From Marinilabilia salmonicolor (GTDB lineage: Bacteria; Bacteroidota; Bacteroidia; Bacteroidales; Marinilabiliaceae), in contig NZ_PVTS01000001.1 in assembly GCF_003003035.1 (NCBI RefSeq), positions 124,001-188,000 of the forward strand: a stretch of 64,000 nucleotides of DNA, written 5' to 3'. This document shows, piece by piece, positions 8,948 through 18,800 of the stretch. The number at the start of each line of letters is the position of its first letter. Within the stretch, counting starts at the first letter, position 1. The position numbers and the translations under genes are program-made. Below the pieces are notes generated by a model. It made no database searches. It was not told where the DNA came from and worked only from the letters and a program-made list of their open reading frames with translations.

Positions 8948-8984
8948 AAAAAGGGCTTTGCACAATTGCGCAAAGCCCTTTTTG
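8948..8984. terminator. Bidirectional intrinsic terminator between carA and the cyd operon
   Basis: A perfect 14-bp stem (8948-8961 with 8970-8983) around an 8-nt loop carries A-tract and T-tract at its two flanks, so it can stop the + strand carA transcript and the converging cydABX transcript. Confidence 0.85.
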
Positions 8985-9004
8985 TGTATTATGTCGATGT
9001 GATA

Positions 9005-9148
9005 CTAACTTTCAGCAGCCTCTTCTGCTTCAGTTGTTTCTTTCCACTTTTTATCGAAGTACTTTACGGCAGATGCCGAAGCAAAATAACCAACAGCAAC
9101 GGTTGCCAACCATGATAAGTACATCAAAATAGCCACAAAATAACTCAT
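9005..9148 (-). CDS. 47-aa single-span membrane protein, CydX-like, downstream of cydB
   Basis: The ORF starts 36 bp after the cydB stop and codes for MSYFVAILMYLSWLATVAVG followed by a short amphipathic stretch and an acidic Ala/Glu tail (47 aa). One N-terminal transmembrane helix is evident. Position and architecture match the CydX/CbdX-type small subunits that stabilise the heme site of cytochrome bd in other bacteria, but residue-level homology to E. coli CydX is not obvious, so the name is by analogy. Codon use and the uninterrupted operon order support expression. The bidirectional terminator lies about 20 bp beyond the stop. Confidence 0.65.
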   Translation of the reverse strand: MSYFVAILMYLSWLATVAVGYFASASAVKYFDKKWKETTEAEEAAES

Positions 9149-9184
9149 AGGTCTTTTTTTTGTTGTTTCTGCAATAACTTATTT

Positions 9185-10318
9185 CTAATAAAAGTGTGAT
9201 TCTCCCGAGCTTAGTTCGTCTTTGCTGATTTTCTTTTTGTTGATGGCCCGCCAGGTAAACCATATGTAAGCCGCCACAAAGGGGACCATCAATGAGACAT
9301 AACTCATAACTGTGAGTGTGAAATGGCTCGATGATGCCTTCATAATGGTTAACGAACTTTGCATATCGATGGTTGAAGGATAAAAAGCGGTATTGTTGAA
9401 TCCTGCCACCAAAAACAGGGAGAAAACAGCCAGGAAGCTTCCGCTGCCGGTAAACCAGATTCCGGCTGAACTTTTCTTGAAAAGGCTGATGAAAACACCA
9501 TAAAGAACAAGTACCACCGCTGCCAAAAACAGGATGAGCACTACCGGCATCTGAATCAGATTCAGGAAGTATTTGTTGTCCTGCATAAAGATCTCCCCTG
9601 TTTCCGGGTTGAGTGCGTAACCTTCCCTGAACATGAGCCAGATAATGAACGTGAGGAAAAATACCAGGAACGGTACTGCATTGTACCAAAGCTGTTTTCT
9701 GATTCTTTTCTCAATGTTCTCGTCCTCAATGGAATTTAGAAAATACAGCAAGCCTAAAGTACGTGCAAGGAAGAACACGGCAATGCCTAAAGTCAGGTTG
9801 TGAACATTCAGCAATAGTTCCAGTCCCCGGAAAGGTGAATGCCAGCTCATTTCATTCATATCGCTCAGTGAGAATTGTGAGCCGGTAAAGAAACTGGCTA
9901 CCACTACACCCAGTAGAAATGTGCCCACCAGTCCGTTGATAAAGAGGAATGTCTCATAGGTGCGTGCTCCGAAAACATTGCCAGGACGTGAGCGGAATTC
10001 ATAAGATACTGCCTGTATGATAAAGGCAAAAAGCAATACCATCCAGGCCCAGTAAGCGCCACCAAAACTGGTGCTGTAAAAGAGCGGGAAGGAGGCAAAA
10101 AAGGCACCGCCGAAAGTTACCAAGGTGGTAAAGGTAAATTCCCATTTCCTTCCAAGAGCGTTGATCAGCATGGTGCGCTCATCTTTGTCTTTTCCAACCT
10201 GATAAATCAGCGTCTGACCTCCCTGAACGAACATCAGAAAGACAAGGGCACCACCCAAAACAGAGATGATGATCCACCAGTATTGTTGTAATGCTAAGTG
10301 TGAGAGTGCTTCAAACAT
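9185..10318 (-). CDS. cydB: Cytochrome d ubiquinol oxidase subunit II
   Basis: Integral membrane subunit of the cytochrome bd quinol oxidase. The start at 10318 (377 aa, MFEALSHLALQQYWW) was chosen because it makes an 8-base overlap with the cydA stop (ATGTTTGA) typical of coupled translation; the longer frame begins inside the cydA 3' end. The N-terminal YWWIIISVLGG and many hydrophobic helices (about 9) fit the family; length matches the usual 340-385. Confidence 0.93.
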   Translation of the reverse strand: MFEALSHLALQQYWWIIISVLGGALVFLMFVQGGQTLIYQVGKDKDERTMLINALGRKWEFTFTTLVTFGGAFFASFPLFYSTSFGGAYWAWMVLLFAFIIQAVSYEFRSRPGNVFGARTYETFLFINGLVGTFLLGVVVASFFTGSQFSLSDMNEMSWHSPFRGLELLLNVHNLTLGIAVFFLARTLGLLYFLNSIEDENIEKRIRKQLWYNAVPFLVFFLTFIIWLMFREGYALNPETGEIFMQDNKYFLNLIQMPVVLILFLAAVVLVLYGVFISLFKKSSAGIWFTGSGSFLAVFSLFLVAGFNNTAFYPSTIDMQSSLTIMKASSSHFTLTVMSYVSLMVPFVAAYIWFTWRAINKKKISKDELSSGESHFY

Positions 10319-11924
10319 TATTTGGGTCCTCCTTCTTTTTGGGTCCAACTTTGATTTGCTTAATCATGATCCTGGCCTCAGCAATGAACAGTCCGATAAA
10401 CACAACGGCAAAAAGGAAGAATGTGGTCATTACTGACTCCACGTCTATTTGTGTGACGGCTTTCATGGTGGGCATCAAATCCTGAATTACCCAGGGCTGG
10501 CGACCGACTTCTGCAACAATCCATCCCGATTGTTGGGCGATGTAAGCCAGTGGAATGGTCCATACAGCTGCCCAAAGCAACCATTTTTTGTTGTGCAGTT
10601 GGTTGCGCATAACCAAAAACAGGAATAAGGCAAACAATGCCATAAACAGTCCTCCCAGCATTACCATGATGTGAAATGCATAAAAGGTCATGGAAATGGG
10701 GGGAACCATGGTGAAGGCATTTTTTTCAATTTGTTCCGGGTCGGGATGGTAAAAATTACCATAACCAAAATATTGAACATTGTTTTCGATGAACTCCGGA
10801 TCTCTGAATTTCGCTTTCAAGGCTGCTGCTTTTTCCCCGTTGGGATCAGTTTTCTGAGCTTCCTTAAGTGCTCTGAGGGCTTGTTGCGCCTTGTGTCCTC
10901 TGATGATTTTTTCTTTGTAGGAGAGGATCCCCTGCTCCTCGTTGCCCTGAATGAGGTCTTTTATTCCGGCCACATATCTGTCGGGGTCACCATAGGCCAG
11001 CCACGATAGCATAGAGGGAATTTCTATTTTGAAAAGAAAATCTGCTTCGCTGTCTGCATTCAGGTTTTTGTGGTCTGTTTCGTCTCCCAGGATTCCAAAT
11101 GCCACCAATGGTGCATTGGTTTGCCCTTCGTAAAGCGCCTCCATGGCAGCAAACTTCATGGGCTGGGTTTTTACAATTTCCTTGGCCGAACTGTCTCCGG
11201 TGCCAATCAGTACTAAGGAGCTGATAAGTCCAAAGACCGAGGCTATTACGATACTTCTTTTTGCCAACAGGTGTTCCCGGTTCTTTATCAGATACCAGCT
11301 GCTGACGCCAATTACAAAGATGGCTGCAAAAACAAAGCCCGATGTGATGGTGTGAACAAATTTGTTGACGGCGGTTTCGGATAGAAAAACATCCCAGAAA
11401 CTTGTCATTTCATTGCGGGCAGTTTCAGGATTAAAGAAAGTGCCCACCGGATTTTGCATCCAGGCATTGGCAACCAGAATCCAGACTGCACTCAGGCTGG
11501 CTCCTATGGCAGTTAGCCAGGTGGCAGTGAGATGAAAACGTTTGCTTACTTTATCCCATCCAAAAAACATCACGGCTATAAAAGTACTTTCAAGAAAGAA
11601 TGCCATGATTCCTTCGATGGCCAGTGGAGCGCCGAATATGTCACCTACAAACCAGGAGTAGTTGCTCCAGTTGGTTCCGAATTCAAACTCCAGGATGATG
11701 CCTGTGGCAACACCTATGGCAAAATTGATTCCGAATAGTTTCATCCAGAATTTTGTGATGCGCTTCCATTCGGGGTCACCGGTTTTGACATACATGGTTT
11801 CCATATATGCCATGATGTAGGCAAGCCCCAGCGTCAGCGGCACAAATAGCCAGTGGAACATGGCTGTGAGTGCAAACTGGCCTCTTGACCAGTTGACCAG
11901 GGTGAAATCAATGTTTTCAAGCAT
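10311..11924 (-). CDS. cydA: Cytochrome d ubiquinol oxidase subunit I
   Basis: Carries the three hemes and oxidises quinol while reducing oxygen with high affinity. The 537-residue protein shows the axial heme His of the first helix in AMFHWLFVP (residue 24), the second His in KFVHTITSGF, the Met ligand region AFHIMVMLGG, and GRQPWVIQ near the C-terminal helices. A polar stretch from about residue 250 to 390 is the quinol-binding Q loop, of long type. It lies 35 bp downstream of the DUF4492-like gene and is translationally coupled to cydB. Confidence 0.95.
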   Translation of the reverse strand: MLENIDFTLVNWSRGQFALTAMFHWLFVPLTLGLAYIMAYMETMYVKTGDPEWKRITKFWMKLFGINFAIGVATGIILEFEFGTNWSNYSWFVGDIFGAPLAIEGIMAFFLESTFIAVMFFGWDKVSKRFHLTATWLTAIGASLSAVWILVANAWMQNPVGTFFNPETARNEMTSFWDVFLSETAVNKFVHTITSGFVFAAIFVIGVSSWYLIKNREHLLAKRSIVIASVFGLISSLVLIGTGDSSAKEIVKTQPMKFAAMEALYEGQTNAPLVAFGILGDETDHKNLNADSEADFLFKIEIPSMLSWLAYGDPDRYVAGIKDLIQGNEEQGILSYKEKIIRGHKAQQALRALKEAQKTDPNGEKAAALKAKFRDPEFIENNVQYFGYGNFYHPDPEQIEKNAFTMVPPISMTFYAFHIMVMLGGLFMALFALFLFLVMRNQLHNKKWLLWAAVWTIPLAYIAQQSGWIVAEVGRQPWVIQDLMPTMKAVTQIDVESVMTTFFLFAVVFIGLFIAEARIMIKQIKVGPKKKEDPNNV

Positions 11925-11959
11925 TTTGTTTTGGTTTTATCGTTAAGCTGATTGTTTGA

Positions 11960-12172
11960 TTACGGTGTGGTAATGTTTTCGATTACATGCCGGGCTCTTT
12001 CTTCGTCTGATTCAAAGTTGTTTTGTAATTGATCCGGAAAAAAGAAAAGGCGCAATACAACAAACATAATGAAGAGTTTGATTAGTATTATGGCCCATAA
12101 AGCTCTACCCCAGGGTGGCAGATTCTGAAACCCCGTGACGTAAAAATTGACTATTTTTCTGAGTTTTTCCAT
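11960..12172 (-). CDS. Small membrane protein of the DUF4492 type, first gene of the cyd operon
   Basis: A 70-residue protein with one central transmembrane helix (about residues 24-44, WAIILIKLFIMFVVLRLFFF) flanked by a Lys/Arg-rich N-terminus and an acidic C-terminus. Proteins of this shape (DUF4492) stand directly before cydA in many Bacteroidota; the assignment rests on recalled family features and the context. A role in assembly or stability of cytochrome bd is inferred from the gene order only. Confidence 0.75.
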   Translation of the reverse strand: MEKLRKIVNFYVTGFQNLPPWGRALWAIILIKLFIMFVVLRLFFFPDQLQNNFESDEERARHVIENITTP

Positions 12173-12487
12173 ACTTGAAAATCCAAGATAGTGAAAAATA
12201 AAATGACTTTTTAAAATTAGTGTTTCTTATTGAGTTTTTCTATGAGTCAAAGCTGTTTTTGAATTTTCTGCGCTTCCCTTTTATCTACCTTATGACTGTT
12301 GAGTAAACAGATTTTTGATAACCAGGTTCCGGGCGAATGCAAAAATTTTTGCTAAAATAAACAAATAATTAAGAACCCGAATGCCGAAATACAGGAACCC
12401 AACAAATTTTATTTATATACGCGACTATGGACTGCAGCCAATGTTTTTGAGGGGGCTATAGTTTAAAATAACGTTTTTGCAATTAGA

Positions 12488-12625
12488 GATTGCGTCAGGC
12501 GTTGCCCTCGCAATGAACAAACTAAGATGCTAAATGTAAAAACTCTGGGAAAAATTATTCGCTGAGCAGGTGCGGCGGATTCCAATCATAATCTGTTCAT
12601 TGCGAGAGCTCAGTCCGAAGCAATC
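12488..12625. repeat. REP-like inverted repeat with GATTGC...CTCGCAATGAACA arms
   Basis: Arm 12488-12519 matches the reverse complement of arm 12594-12625 at 25 of 32 positions; both end in CTCGCAATGAACA. This resembles the GATTGC(TTC)...CTCGCAATGA palindromic intergenic repeats common in several phyla, with about 74 bp between the arms. Family membership is inferred. Confidence 0.6.
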
Positions 12626-12684
12626 TTTAAACATCCACACGCAACTATAAACTTAAGCCTTGTTTTTATAAGACTCAGAATGGC

Positions 12685-12733
12685 AGTTTTATACGATTTT
12701 TGTAACCTCAAACTTCTAAAAATCGAACGATCT
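12685..12733 (+). repeat. 49-bp dispersed repeat, copy 2
   Basis: Ungapped match to 3445-3493 (41 of 49). It lies in a gene-free region, which shows that the sequence is a repeat and not part of argE. Confidence 0.6.
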
Positions 12734-12840
12734 CAAAAAAATATGTAAAAATTTTTTTTGAGCCATGAGGGATTTGAAGTAATCATCACATTGAAGAATT
12801 CCGTTTGGACGGTCGCACAGAACCATAGAGGAGTTGGGCC

Positions 12841-13599
12841 TTAGAAGTTAAGTGTTTCTTTCAGTTTTCTATATCCGGTCCGGCTGATTTTTAAACGTTG
12901 ACCTTCGTTCATGACAGCCACATAGGTGTCTTTATCATAAGGTTCCATGCGTTCCACGAAATTAACATTGACTATATAGGAGCGGTGAATTCTCACAAAC
13001 TGATTGTTGTCGAGGTGCGTTTCATAAAACCGCATGGTTTGGGCTTTCAGGTGACGTGAGCCTTCAGCGTATATCATAACGTAGTCCTCGCTTGCTTCTA
13101 TAAAACAAATTTTCCCTGCGGGGATGACGTGCATCTTAGTGCCTGTTTTTACTACTACTCTTTCCAGGTTGGATTGATTTTCTTCTGAGTGTGTCTGAAT
13201 CAGTTTTTTTGTGTCTGTCTTTTCTCCTTTTTGAAGTTGAGTCATCACTTTTTCCATTGCCTGATTGAAGCGTACCTGGGAGTAAGGCTTCAGGAGGTAG
13301 TCAACGGCGCTCATCTCAAAAGCTTTTAATGCATATTGATCATAAGCGGTGGAAAAAACCACCACTGGTGGCTCGTCTATTACTTCCAGTAATTCAAGGC
13401 CGGATACTTTTGGCATTTGAACATCCAGAAAAATCAAGTCAGGCTTTTGTTCCTGAATGGCCTTGAGAGCCTCAAATCCGTTGCTGCATTCACCTGCAAC
13501 TTTTATAAATGGATGTTGTCCCAGAAAAGAACGAACAACAGCTCTTGCAGGAGGCTCATCATCTATTATCAGAGCGGTGAAGGTGGATTGTTCTTTCAT
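12841..13599 (-). CDS. LytTR-family response regulator
   Basis: Cytoplasmic two-component regulator. Start at 13599 (252 aa, MKEQSTFTALIIDDE) was chosen because it leaves 1 bp after the kinase stop; the longer frame overlaps the kinase gene. The receiver domain (residues 8-125) has the acidic pair IIDDE, phosphoacceptor D59 in LIFLDVQMP and Lys in LLKPYS. The LytTR DNA-binding domain (about 150-250) shows the family pattern IHRSYIVNV. Partner of the adjacent LytS-type kinase. Confidence 0.93.
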   Translation of the reverse strand: MKEQSTFTALIIDDEPPARAVVRSFLGQHPFIKVAGECSNGFEALKAIQEQKPDLIFLDVQMPKVSGLELLEVIDEPPVVVFSTAYDQYALKAFEMSAVDYLLKPYSQVRFNQAMEKVMTQLQKGEKTDTKKLIQTHSEENQSNLERVVVKTGTKMHVIPAGKICFIEASEDYVMIYAEGSRHLKAQTMRFYETHLDNNQFVRIHRSYIVNVNFVERMEPYDKDTYVAVMNEGQRLKISRTGYRKLKETLNF

Positions 13600-13600
13600 T

Positions 13601-14668
13601 TTAGGTACTTTTAGGGATGCTGATGGTAACTTCAAAGTTGTTGTTTTCTCTATGTATGCTCATCAGGTCTGTGCGATTATAGAAAAGGAGTAATTTGCTT
13701 CGGATGTTTTCCAGTCCCACTCCTTCTCCTTTTATGGGAGTGCTTTCCGGATCAAAATTGTTGGACACGGAAATTTCCAGTCTGTGGTTTCTTTTTCGGC
13801 AATGTGTTTGAATACAAACCGGATCAATGCTTTCATAAAGTCCGTGTTTGATGGCATTTTCATAAAGTGGCTGGAGCAACATGGCCGGAACGTGCACGTT
13901 CAAACAATCGGGATGCATATCGAATTCACAGTTTAAACGGTCACCAAACCTGACTCTTTCGATTTCCAGATAGCGCTGGATGTTTTTTATCTCTTCTCTG
14001 AGTGGCAGCAGGGTTTCTTCTTTGCGTTTGAGGGCATATCTGAGGAAATCTGAAAGCAGTGTTAACATCTCTCTTGCCGCTCCCGGGTCCGATATTGTGA
14101 GTGAGCTTATGGAATTGAGGCTGTTGAATAAAAAGTGAGGATTCAACTGAGCTTTGAGTGCTTTTAGCTCAGCTTCTTTCAGCATTTTTTTGAGTTGCTC
14201 TTCCCGCGTATTTTTCTCTTCTAGATGCTTATAAAAGCTTGTGAAATGATACATTGAAATCAGCAAAACAATCAACATGCCTCCAAACGCTGCCCGCATG
14301 GGCAGACTAGATCTGGCAAAGTTTATATATTCAGTGTTTTGGCTTAACAATTGAGTGGACAGGAAAAAGGAGGCTCCCAGCCAGATAGCAAGGGTTACCA
14401 TACCTGTTGTAATGTGATGAAAGGCATGGTAAAAAAATGATTTTTTATTGAATGCATTGCGGGTGCAGTCCTCGGGGTAGGCAAGAGGAAAATAGAGTGC
14501 TACTGATAAAATCATGAAAACTCCATTGTAAATGAAGGCATCCACCAGCGCATCGGCAAATGGAAGGTACTGGTACGACAGGAACAGTGTATGCCCAAGA
14601 AAGAGGGTAATCCATCCGGCCATAAAGCCATAAAACAATCGTTTTTGGGCCAGTATTGGATGTAGCAT
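13601..14668 (-). CDS. LytS-type sensor histidine kinase
   Basis: Membrane sensor of the His_kinase family: four hydrophobic helices in residues 12-145, then a coiled-coil linker (about 148-172), the phosphoacceptor His178 in QLNPHFLFNSLNS, and an ATP-binding domain ending with GEGVGLENIRSKL. The 355-residue length fits. It lies 11 bp after the LiaF-like gene and 1 bp before the regulator, so the three form an operon. The signal sensed is unknown; LiaF-like partners suggest cell envelope stress. Confidence 0.92.
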   Translation of the reverse strand: MLHPILAQKRLFYGFMAGWITLFLGHTLFLSYQYLPFADALVDAFIYNGVFMILSVALYFPLAYPEDCTRNAFNKKSFFYHAFHHITTGMVTLAIWLGASFFLSTQLLSQNTEYINFARSSLPMRAAFGGMLIVLLISMYHFTSFYKHLEEKNTREEQLKKMLKEAELKALKAQLNPHFLFNSLNSISSLTISDPGAAREMLTLLSDFLRYALKRKEETLLPLREEIKNIQRYLEIERVRFGDRLNCEFDMHPDCLNVHVPAMLLQPLYENAIKHGLYESIDPVCIQTHCRKRNHRLEISVSNNFDPESTPIKGEGVGLENIRSKLLLFYNRTDLMSIHRENNNFEVTISIPKST

Positions 14669-14679
14669 GTTACGTCAGG

Positions 14680-15399
14680 TTAGAAGTTGGTAATTTCCCC
14701 TCCCCCAAATATGCTCATTCCTTTGATAATTAGGGTCTGTTTTGAGGGACTCTCGTTGTCGGAATAAATTCTCTTGTCAGCAAAGCCGCCCAGAATGCTT
14801 GTTACCTCAATTTTTACATTCCAGTTTCGGGGAACAACAATTTTTGTGCCTCCAAAAATATTGGTCAGTTCAATGACAGCTCCTTCGGGAGCGATTTTGC
14901 AATTATTGAAATACAGTTCGCTTCCTCCAAAAATTGAGGTAATCTCTCCTCCTTCAAAGTTTTCAGATTCAATGCGTCTGACGTTCCCGCTGAAAATGGC
15001 CACTTCATCGATTAGATTTTCCTCGTGTGTCCTGGTTTTTCCGGGGTAACTGTCTTGTTTCCTTTTTCGATGCGTGTTAAGGAAGAGCAATCCGGCCAGG
15101 ATGAGTAAAACAGGCCAGTAACTTTTCAATTCATCGGTGTGCAAAGTCGGGAAAATATCAGGAAGAACGAAAAATCCCCAGATGGCAGTGAATATCAGAG
15201 CGGGAATGAATTTTTCTTTGACCAGATTTATGATGGCGATAATCAGAAATATGGTTGGCCATCTGAATATAATGTCCCAAACCGGCTGGGGAATAAACCC
15301 CAGATTACCTGCCAGTAAAAGAGCTCCAATGATGATCAGTCCTGCTCCGGCAAATGAGTGGTTAGGCTTTGCGCTTCCTGCTTCGTGTTTTGGTTCCAT
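14680..15399 (-). CDS. LiaF-like membrane protein
   Basis: 239-residue membrane protein: three to four N-terminal helices (residues 15-107) with the GAGLIIIGALLLAGNLGF pattern of DUF5668/LiaF N-terminal domains, then a soluble beta-rich region (about 130-239) with repeated IFGG motifs (SIFGGSELYF, NIFGGTKIVVP, SILGGFADKR, SIFGGGEI) typical of the LiaF C-terminal domain. First gene of the operon with the LytS/LytTR pair; in Firmicutes LiaF inhibits its kinase, and a similar regulatory role here is inferred. Confidence 0.8.
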   Translation of the reverse strand: MEPKHEAGSAKPNHSFAGAGLIIIGALLLAGNLGFIPQPVWDIIFRWPTIFLIIAIINLVKEKFIPALIFTAIWGFFVLPDIFPTLHTDELKSYWPVLLILAGLLFLNTHRKRKQDSYPGKTRTHEENLIDEVAIFSGNVRRIESENFEGGEITSIFGGSELYFNNCKIAPEGAVIELTNIFGGTKIVVPRNWNVKIEVTSILGGFADKRIYSDNESPSKQTLIIKGMSIFGGGEITNF

Positions 15400-15814
15400 G
15401 ATGGAATGGTTTGATTTTCAGTTTGTCTTTGTTGTTCTTTTAAGGTCCTTTATTTCGAAATACCCTGTAGTCTGATTTTCATTACTCAGGTTCGTCCTGA
15501 TTCAAAAGTAACATCATTTTTTAAGACAAGAAGAGATTAATCGGTAAATGGGTGATTAAATCCCGCGAGTTGCGATTTTTGAGATACCTGTAAAGAAAAT
15601 TGCCTGTTTATTAACCTCGGTAAAAATGAGTCGGAAGGTGCTAATTGTTATGTTTTTGCTCAAAAAATTTGAAAAACGTAATTAAAATTGTAATTTTGCT
15701 TTCGGTTATTAAGTAAAAAGTGCCTGTTGGTTGAGAAAGTATTAATATTGGATGTTCGGCAGGCATCTCAGTTTTCCAATATTTTGTTTTATCTCCTTTT
15801 AAAAGTGTTTCAGT
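15400..15814. other. Divergent intergenic region between LiaF-like operon and gltB
   Basis: Holds the strong gltB promoter (15668-15698). On the minus strand a -7-like box TACTTTTG (15510-15503) could serve the LiaF-like operon, but no TTTG stands 19-21 bp upstream of it. No ORF seen. Confidence 0.45.
15668..15698 (+). promoter_or_regulatory. Promoter of gltBD, Bacteroidota consensus
   Basis: TTTG at 15668-15671, a 19-bp spacer, and TAATTTTG at 15691-15698 match the Bacteroidota -33/-7 consensus exactly. Transcription would begin near 15705, leaving a leader of about 110 nt before gltB. Confidence 0.75.
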
Positions 15815-18800
15815 ATGCAGCAACGTTTTCCCAAAGTTCAGGGGTTGTACGATCCGGCCAATGAACATGACAATTGCGGAATTGGATTTGTCGCGCACAT
15901 CAAAGGAAAGCCTTCTAATGATATTGTGCGAAAGGGGTTGGAAGTTCTTGTGAATATGACCCACAGGGGTGCCGAGAGTTCTGACAATAAATCGGGTGAC
16001 GGTGCCGGTATTCTTATGCAGGTTCCTCATGAGTACTTTAGTGGATTTGATTTTGAATTGCCTGCCCCCGGGCATTATGGAACCGGACTGGTATTCCTGC
16101 CCGGTGATCCGGAAGAGGCCCGTGGTTGTTTGGAGATTCTGAATAAGAATATTGTGGATGAAGGACTGGAACTGATTGGATATCGCGATGTTCCTGTGAA
16201 TTCTGATGCCATCGGGGAGATTGCCCGCAGTAGTGAGCCGCTTATTCGTCAGGTTTTTGTAACCGGTAAATTTGTGGAACAGGATGCTCTGGAGCGAAAG
16301 CTGTTTTTAGTCAGGAAAATGACCGAAAATGCAGTTCGTAATTCGAAGATTGCCTCCAAAGAAGGATTTTATATCGTAAGTTTATCCACCAAGGTTTTTA
16401 TCTATAAGGGAATGCTTACACCCGCTCAGCTGGGAGAGTATTTTGTTGATCTTCAGGATCCAAAGCTGGCAAGTGCTATAGCATTGGTTCACTCCCGCTT
16501 TAGCACCAATACATTTCCTACCTGGGACTTGGCTCAGCCTTTCAGAATTCTGGCCCACAACGGAGAAATCAATACCATTAAAGGAAACCGTCTGTGGATG
16601 CAAGCCCGCGAGGGCCTTTTGGAGTCTGATATGTTTGGGGAGGATTTGAAGAAATTATTCCCGGTTATTGAAACTGGTAAAAGTGATTCGGCATCGCTGG
16701 ATAATGTTTTGGAATTTCTCTTCCTGACTGGTCGCACACTACCTCATGCGCTGACGATGTTGATTCCGGAATCGTGGAATGACAAAAACCCGATTCCTCC
16801 AAGTCTTAAAGCATATTATGAATATCACAGTACCATTATGGAGCCCTGGGATGGTCCGGCTTCTATTGTTTTCTCTGATGGCAGATATATTGGGGGTACC
16901 CTTGACCGAAACGGGTTACGTCCGTCGAGATATGTAATTACCGATGACGATTTGATTGTAATGGGGTCAGAGGTCGGGGTGCAGACGTTTCCTGCCGAAA
17001 AGATTGTCTCCAAAGGCAGACTCAAACCCGGAAAGCTGTTGCTTGTGGATACCCGTTTGGGAATAATTATTCCTGATGAGGAGATTAAGTCGCAGTTATC
17101 CATGCGTCATCCTTATGAAAACTGGCTGAAAGAAAACCGCATTAGCCTCAGAAACATTGAGGTACGTCAGCGGGTGTCTTCCGATTTGGGCGAAAACTAT
17201 GATATGTATCTGAAGGCTTTTGGATACAACAAGGAGGATGTGGACCTTATTATAAAACCCATGTCGGAAAGTGGTGTGGAACCTATCGGCTCAATGGGAA
17301 ATGATACGCCCATGTCTATTTTCTCTGATAAGCCGCAACGATTGTTCAGCTATTTCCGACAGCATTTTGCTCAGGTTACCAACCCGGCTATCGATCCCAT
17401 CAGGGAAGGATTGGTAATGGCGTTGACCAATTATATTGGGTCTGTTTCTAAAAATATTCTGGTGGAGAGTTATGAGCATTGCCGATCCATCAAGTTTGCA
17501 AGTCCTTTGATTACCAATACTGACCTGGGGAAGATTAAAGATTTTCGTCGTGAAGAGTTTTCGCATGTTACTTTACCCATGCTTTTCCCTGCTTCACAGG
17601 GGGGCGAAGGGCTGAAAGTGGCGCTGGAGCAAATTTGCACCGATGCTGAAAAAGCGGTGGATGAAGGGAACAACTACATTATTCTGAGCGACCGGGGAGT
17701 TAGCCTCGAAAATGCCGCCATTCCATCCTTGCTGGCTACTGCCGCTGTTCATCATCACCTTATCAAAGCAAAGAAGAGAATGCAGGTAGGTTTGATTGTT
17801 GAAACGGGAGAAGCCCGGGAAGTGATGCATTTTGCTTTGTTGCTGGGGTATGGGGCTAGTGTGATTAACCCTTATGTTTGCTTTGCCACCATTAATGAAA
17901 TGGTTAAGAGCGGCAAGGTTGATGGTTCTTACGGAGAGGCTCGTGAAAAATACATCAAAGCTGTGGATAAAGGGCTGATGAAGGTGCTTTCAAAAATGGG
18001 TATTTCCACGCTTCGAAGTTATCATGGAGCTCAGATTTTTGAGGCCATAGGAATTTCCAATGAGGTTATTGAAAGATACTTTACCGGAACTACTTCCCGG
18101 ATCGGTGGTGTTGGTTTTGAGGAGATTGCCAGGGAAGCACTGGCCTTTCATCAAAAGGCTTTTGACGAATTGTTGCCCAAAGGGTCTTATGACAGTGCAG
18201 GGGCTTATGCTTTCAGAAAATATGGTGAGAAACATGCATGGAATCCGGAAACTATAGGACTTTTGCAGTGGGCCACTGCACGCAATGATTATCAGAAATA
18301 TAAAGAATACAGTCGCAAAGTGGAGAGCGATAATCGTAAACCACTTTTCCTGAGAGGGTTTTTGAACCCGAAAAAGGGGAAGGCGATTGATGTTAATGAA
18401 GTGGAACCGGTGGAAGCCATACTGAAAAGGTTTGTTACTGGCGCCATGAGTTACGGCTCCATCTCCAAAGAGGCCCATGAAGCTCTGGCAATGGCCATGA
18501 ATGAGATTGGAGGCCGCAGCAATACAGGGGAAGGTGGCGAGGATTCCAAGCGTTTCAAATCGCCGGCACGAAGTTCCATAAAGCAGGTGGCCAGTGGTCG
18601 GTTTGGTGTTACCAATAATTATCTGGTCAATGCCGATGAACTTCAGATAAAGGTGGCCCAGGGAGCCAAACCCGGTGAGGGCGGGCAGTTGCCCGGCTAC
18701 AAAGTGGACAAGGTTATTGCCAAACTTCGAAACTCCACTCCCGGCATTACCTTGATTTCTCCTCCTCCGCACCACGATATTTATTCTATTGAGGATCTGG

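Larger units (their letters stand above)
12173..12840. other. 668-bp gene-free region between the cyd operon and the LytTR regulator
   Basis: Contains no credible ORF. It holds a REP-like inverted repeat (12488-12625) and the second copy of the 49-bp dispersed repeat (12685-12733). The cyd operon promoter must lie near 12180-12250 on the minus strand, but no full TTTG/TAnnTTTG pair was found; the closest box is TATCTTGG (12182-12189, minus strand), too near the start codon to be convincing. Confidence 0.5.

Noticed and set aside
9051-9689. 212-aa minus-strand ORF overlapping cydB
   Set aside because: It is an alternative frame of cydB and of the 47-aa small ORF, with unnatural composition.
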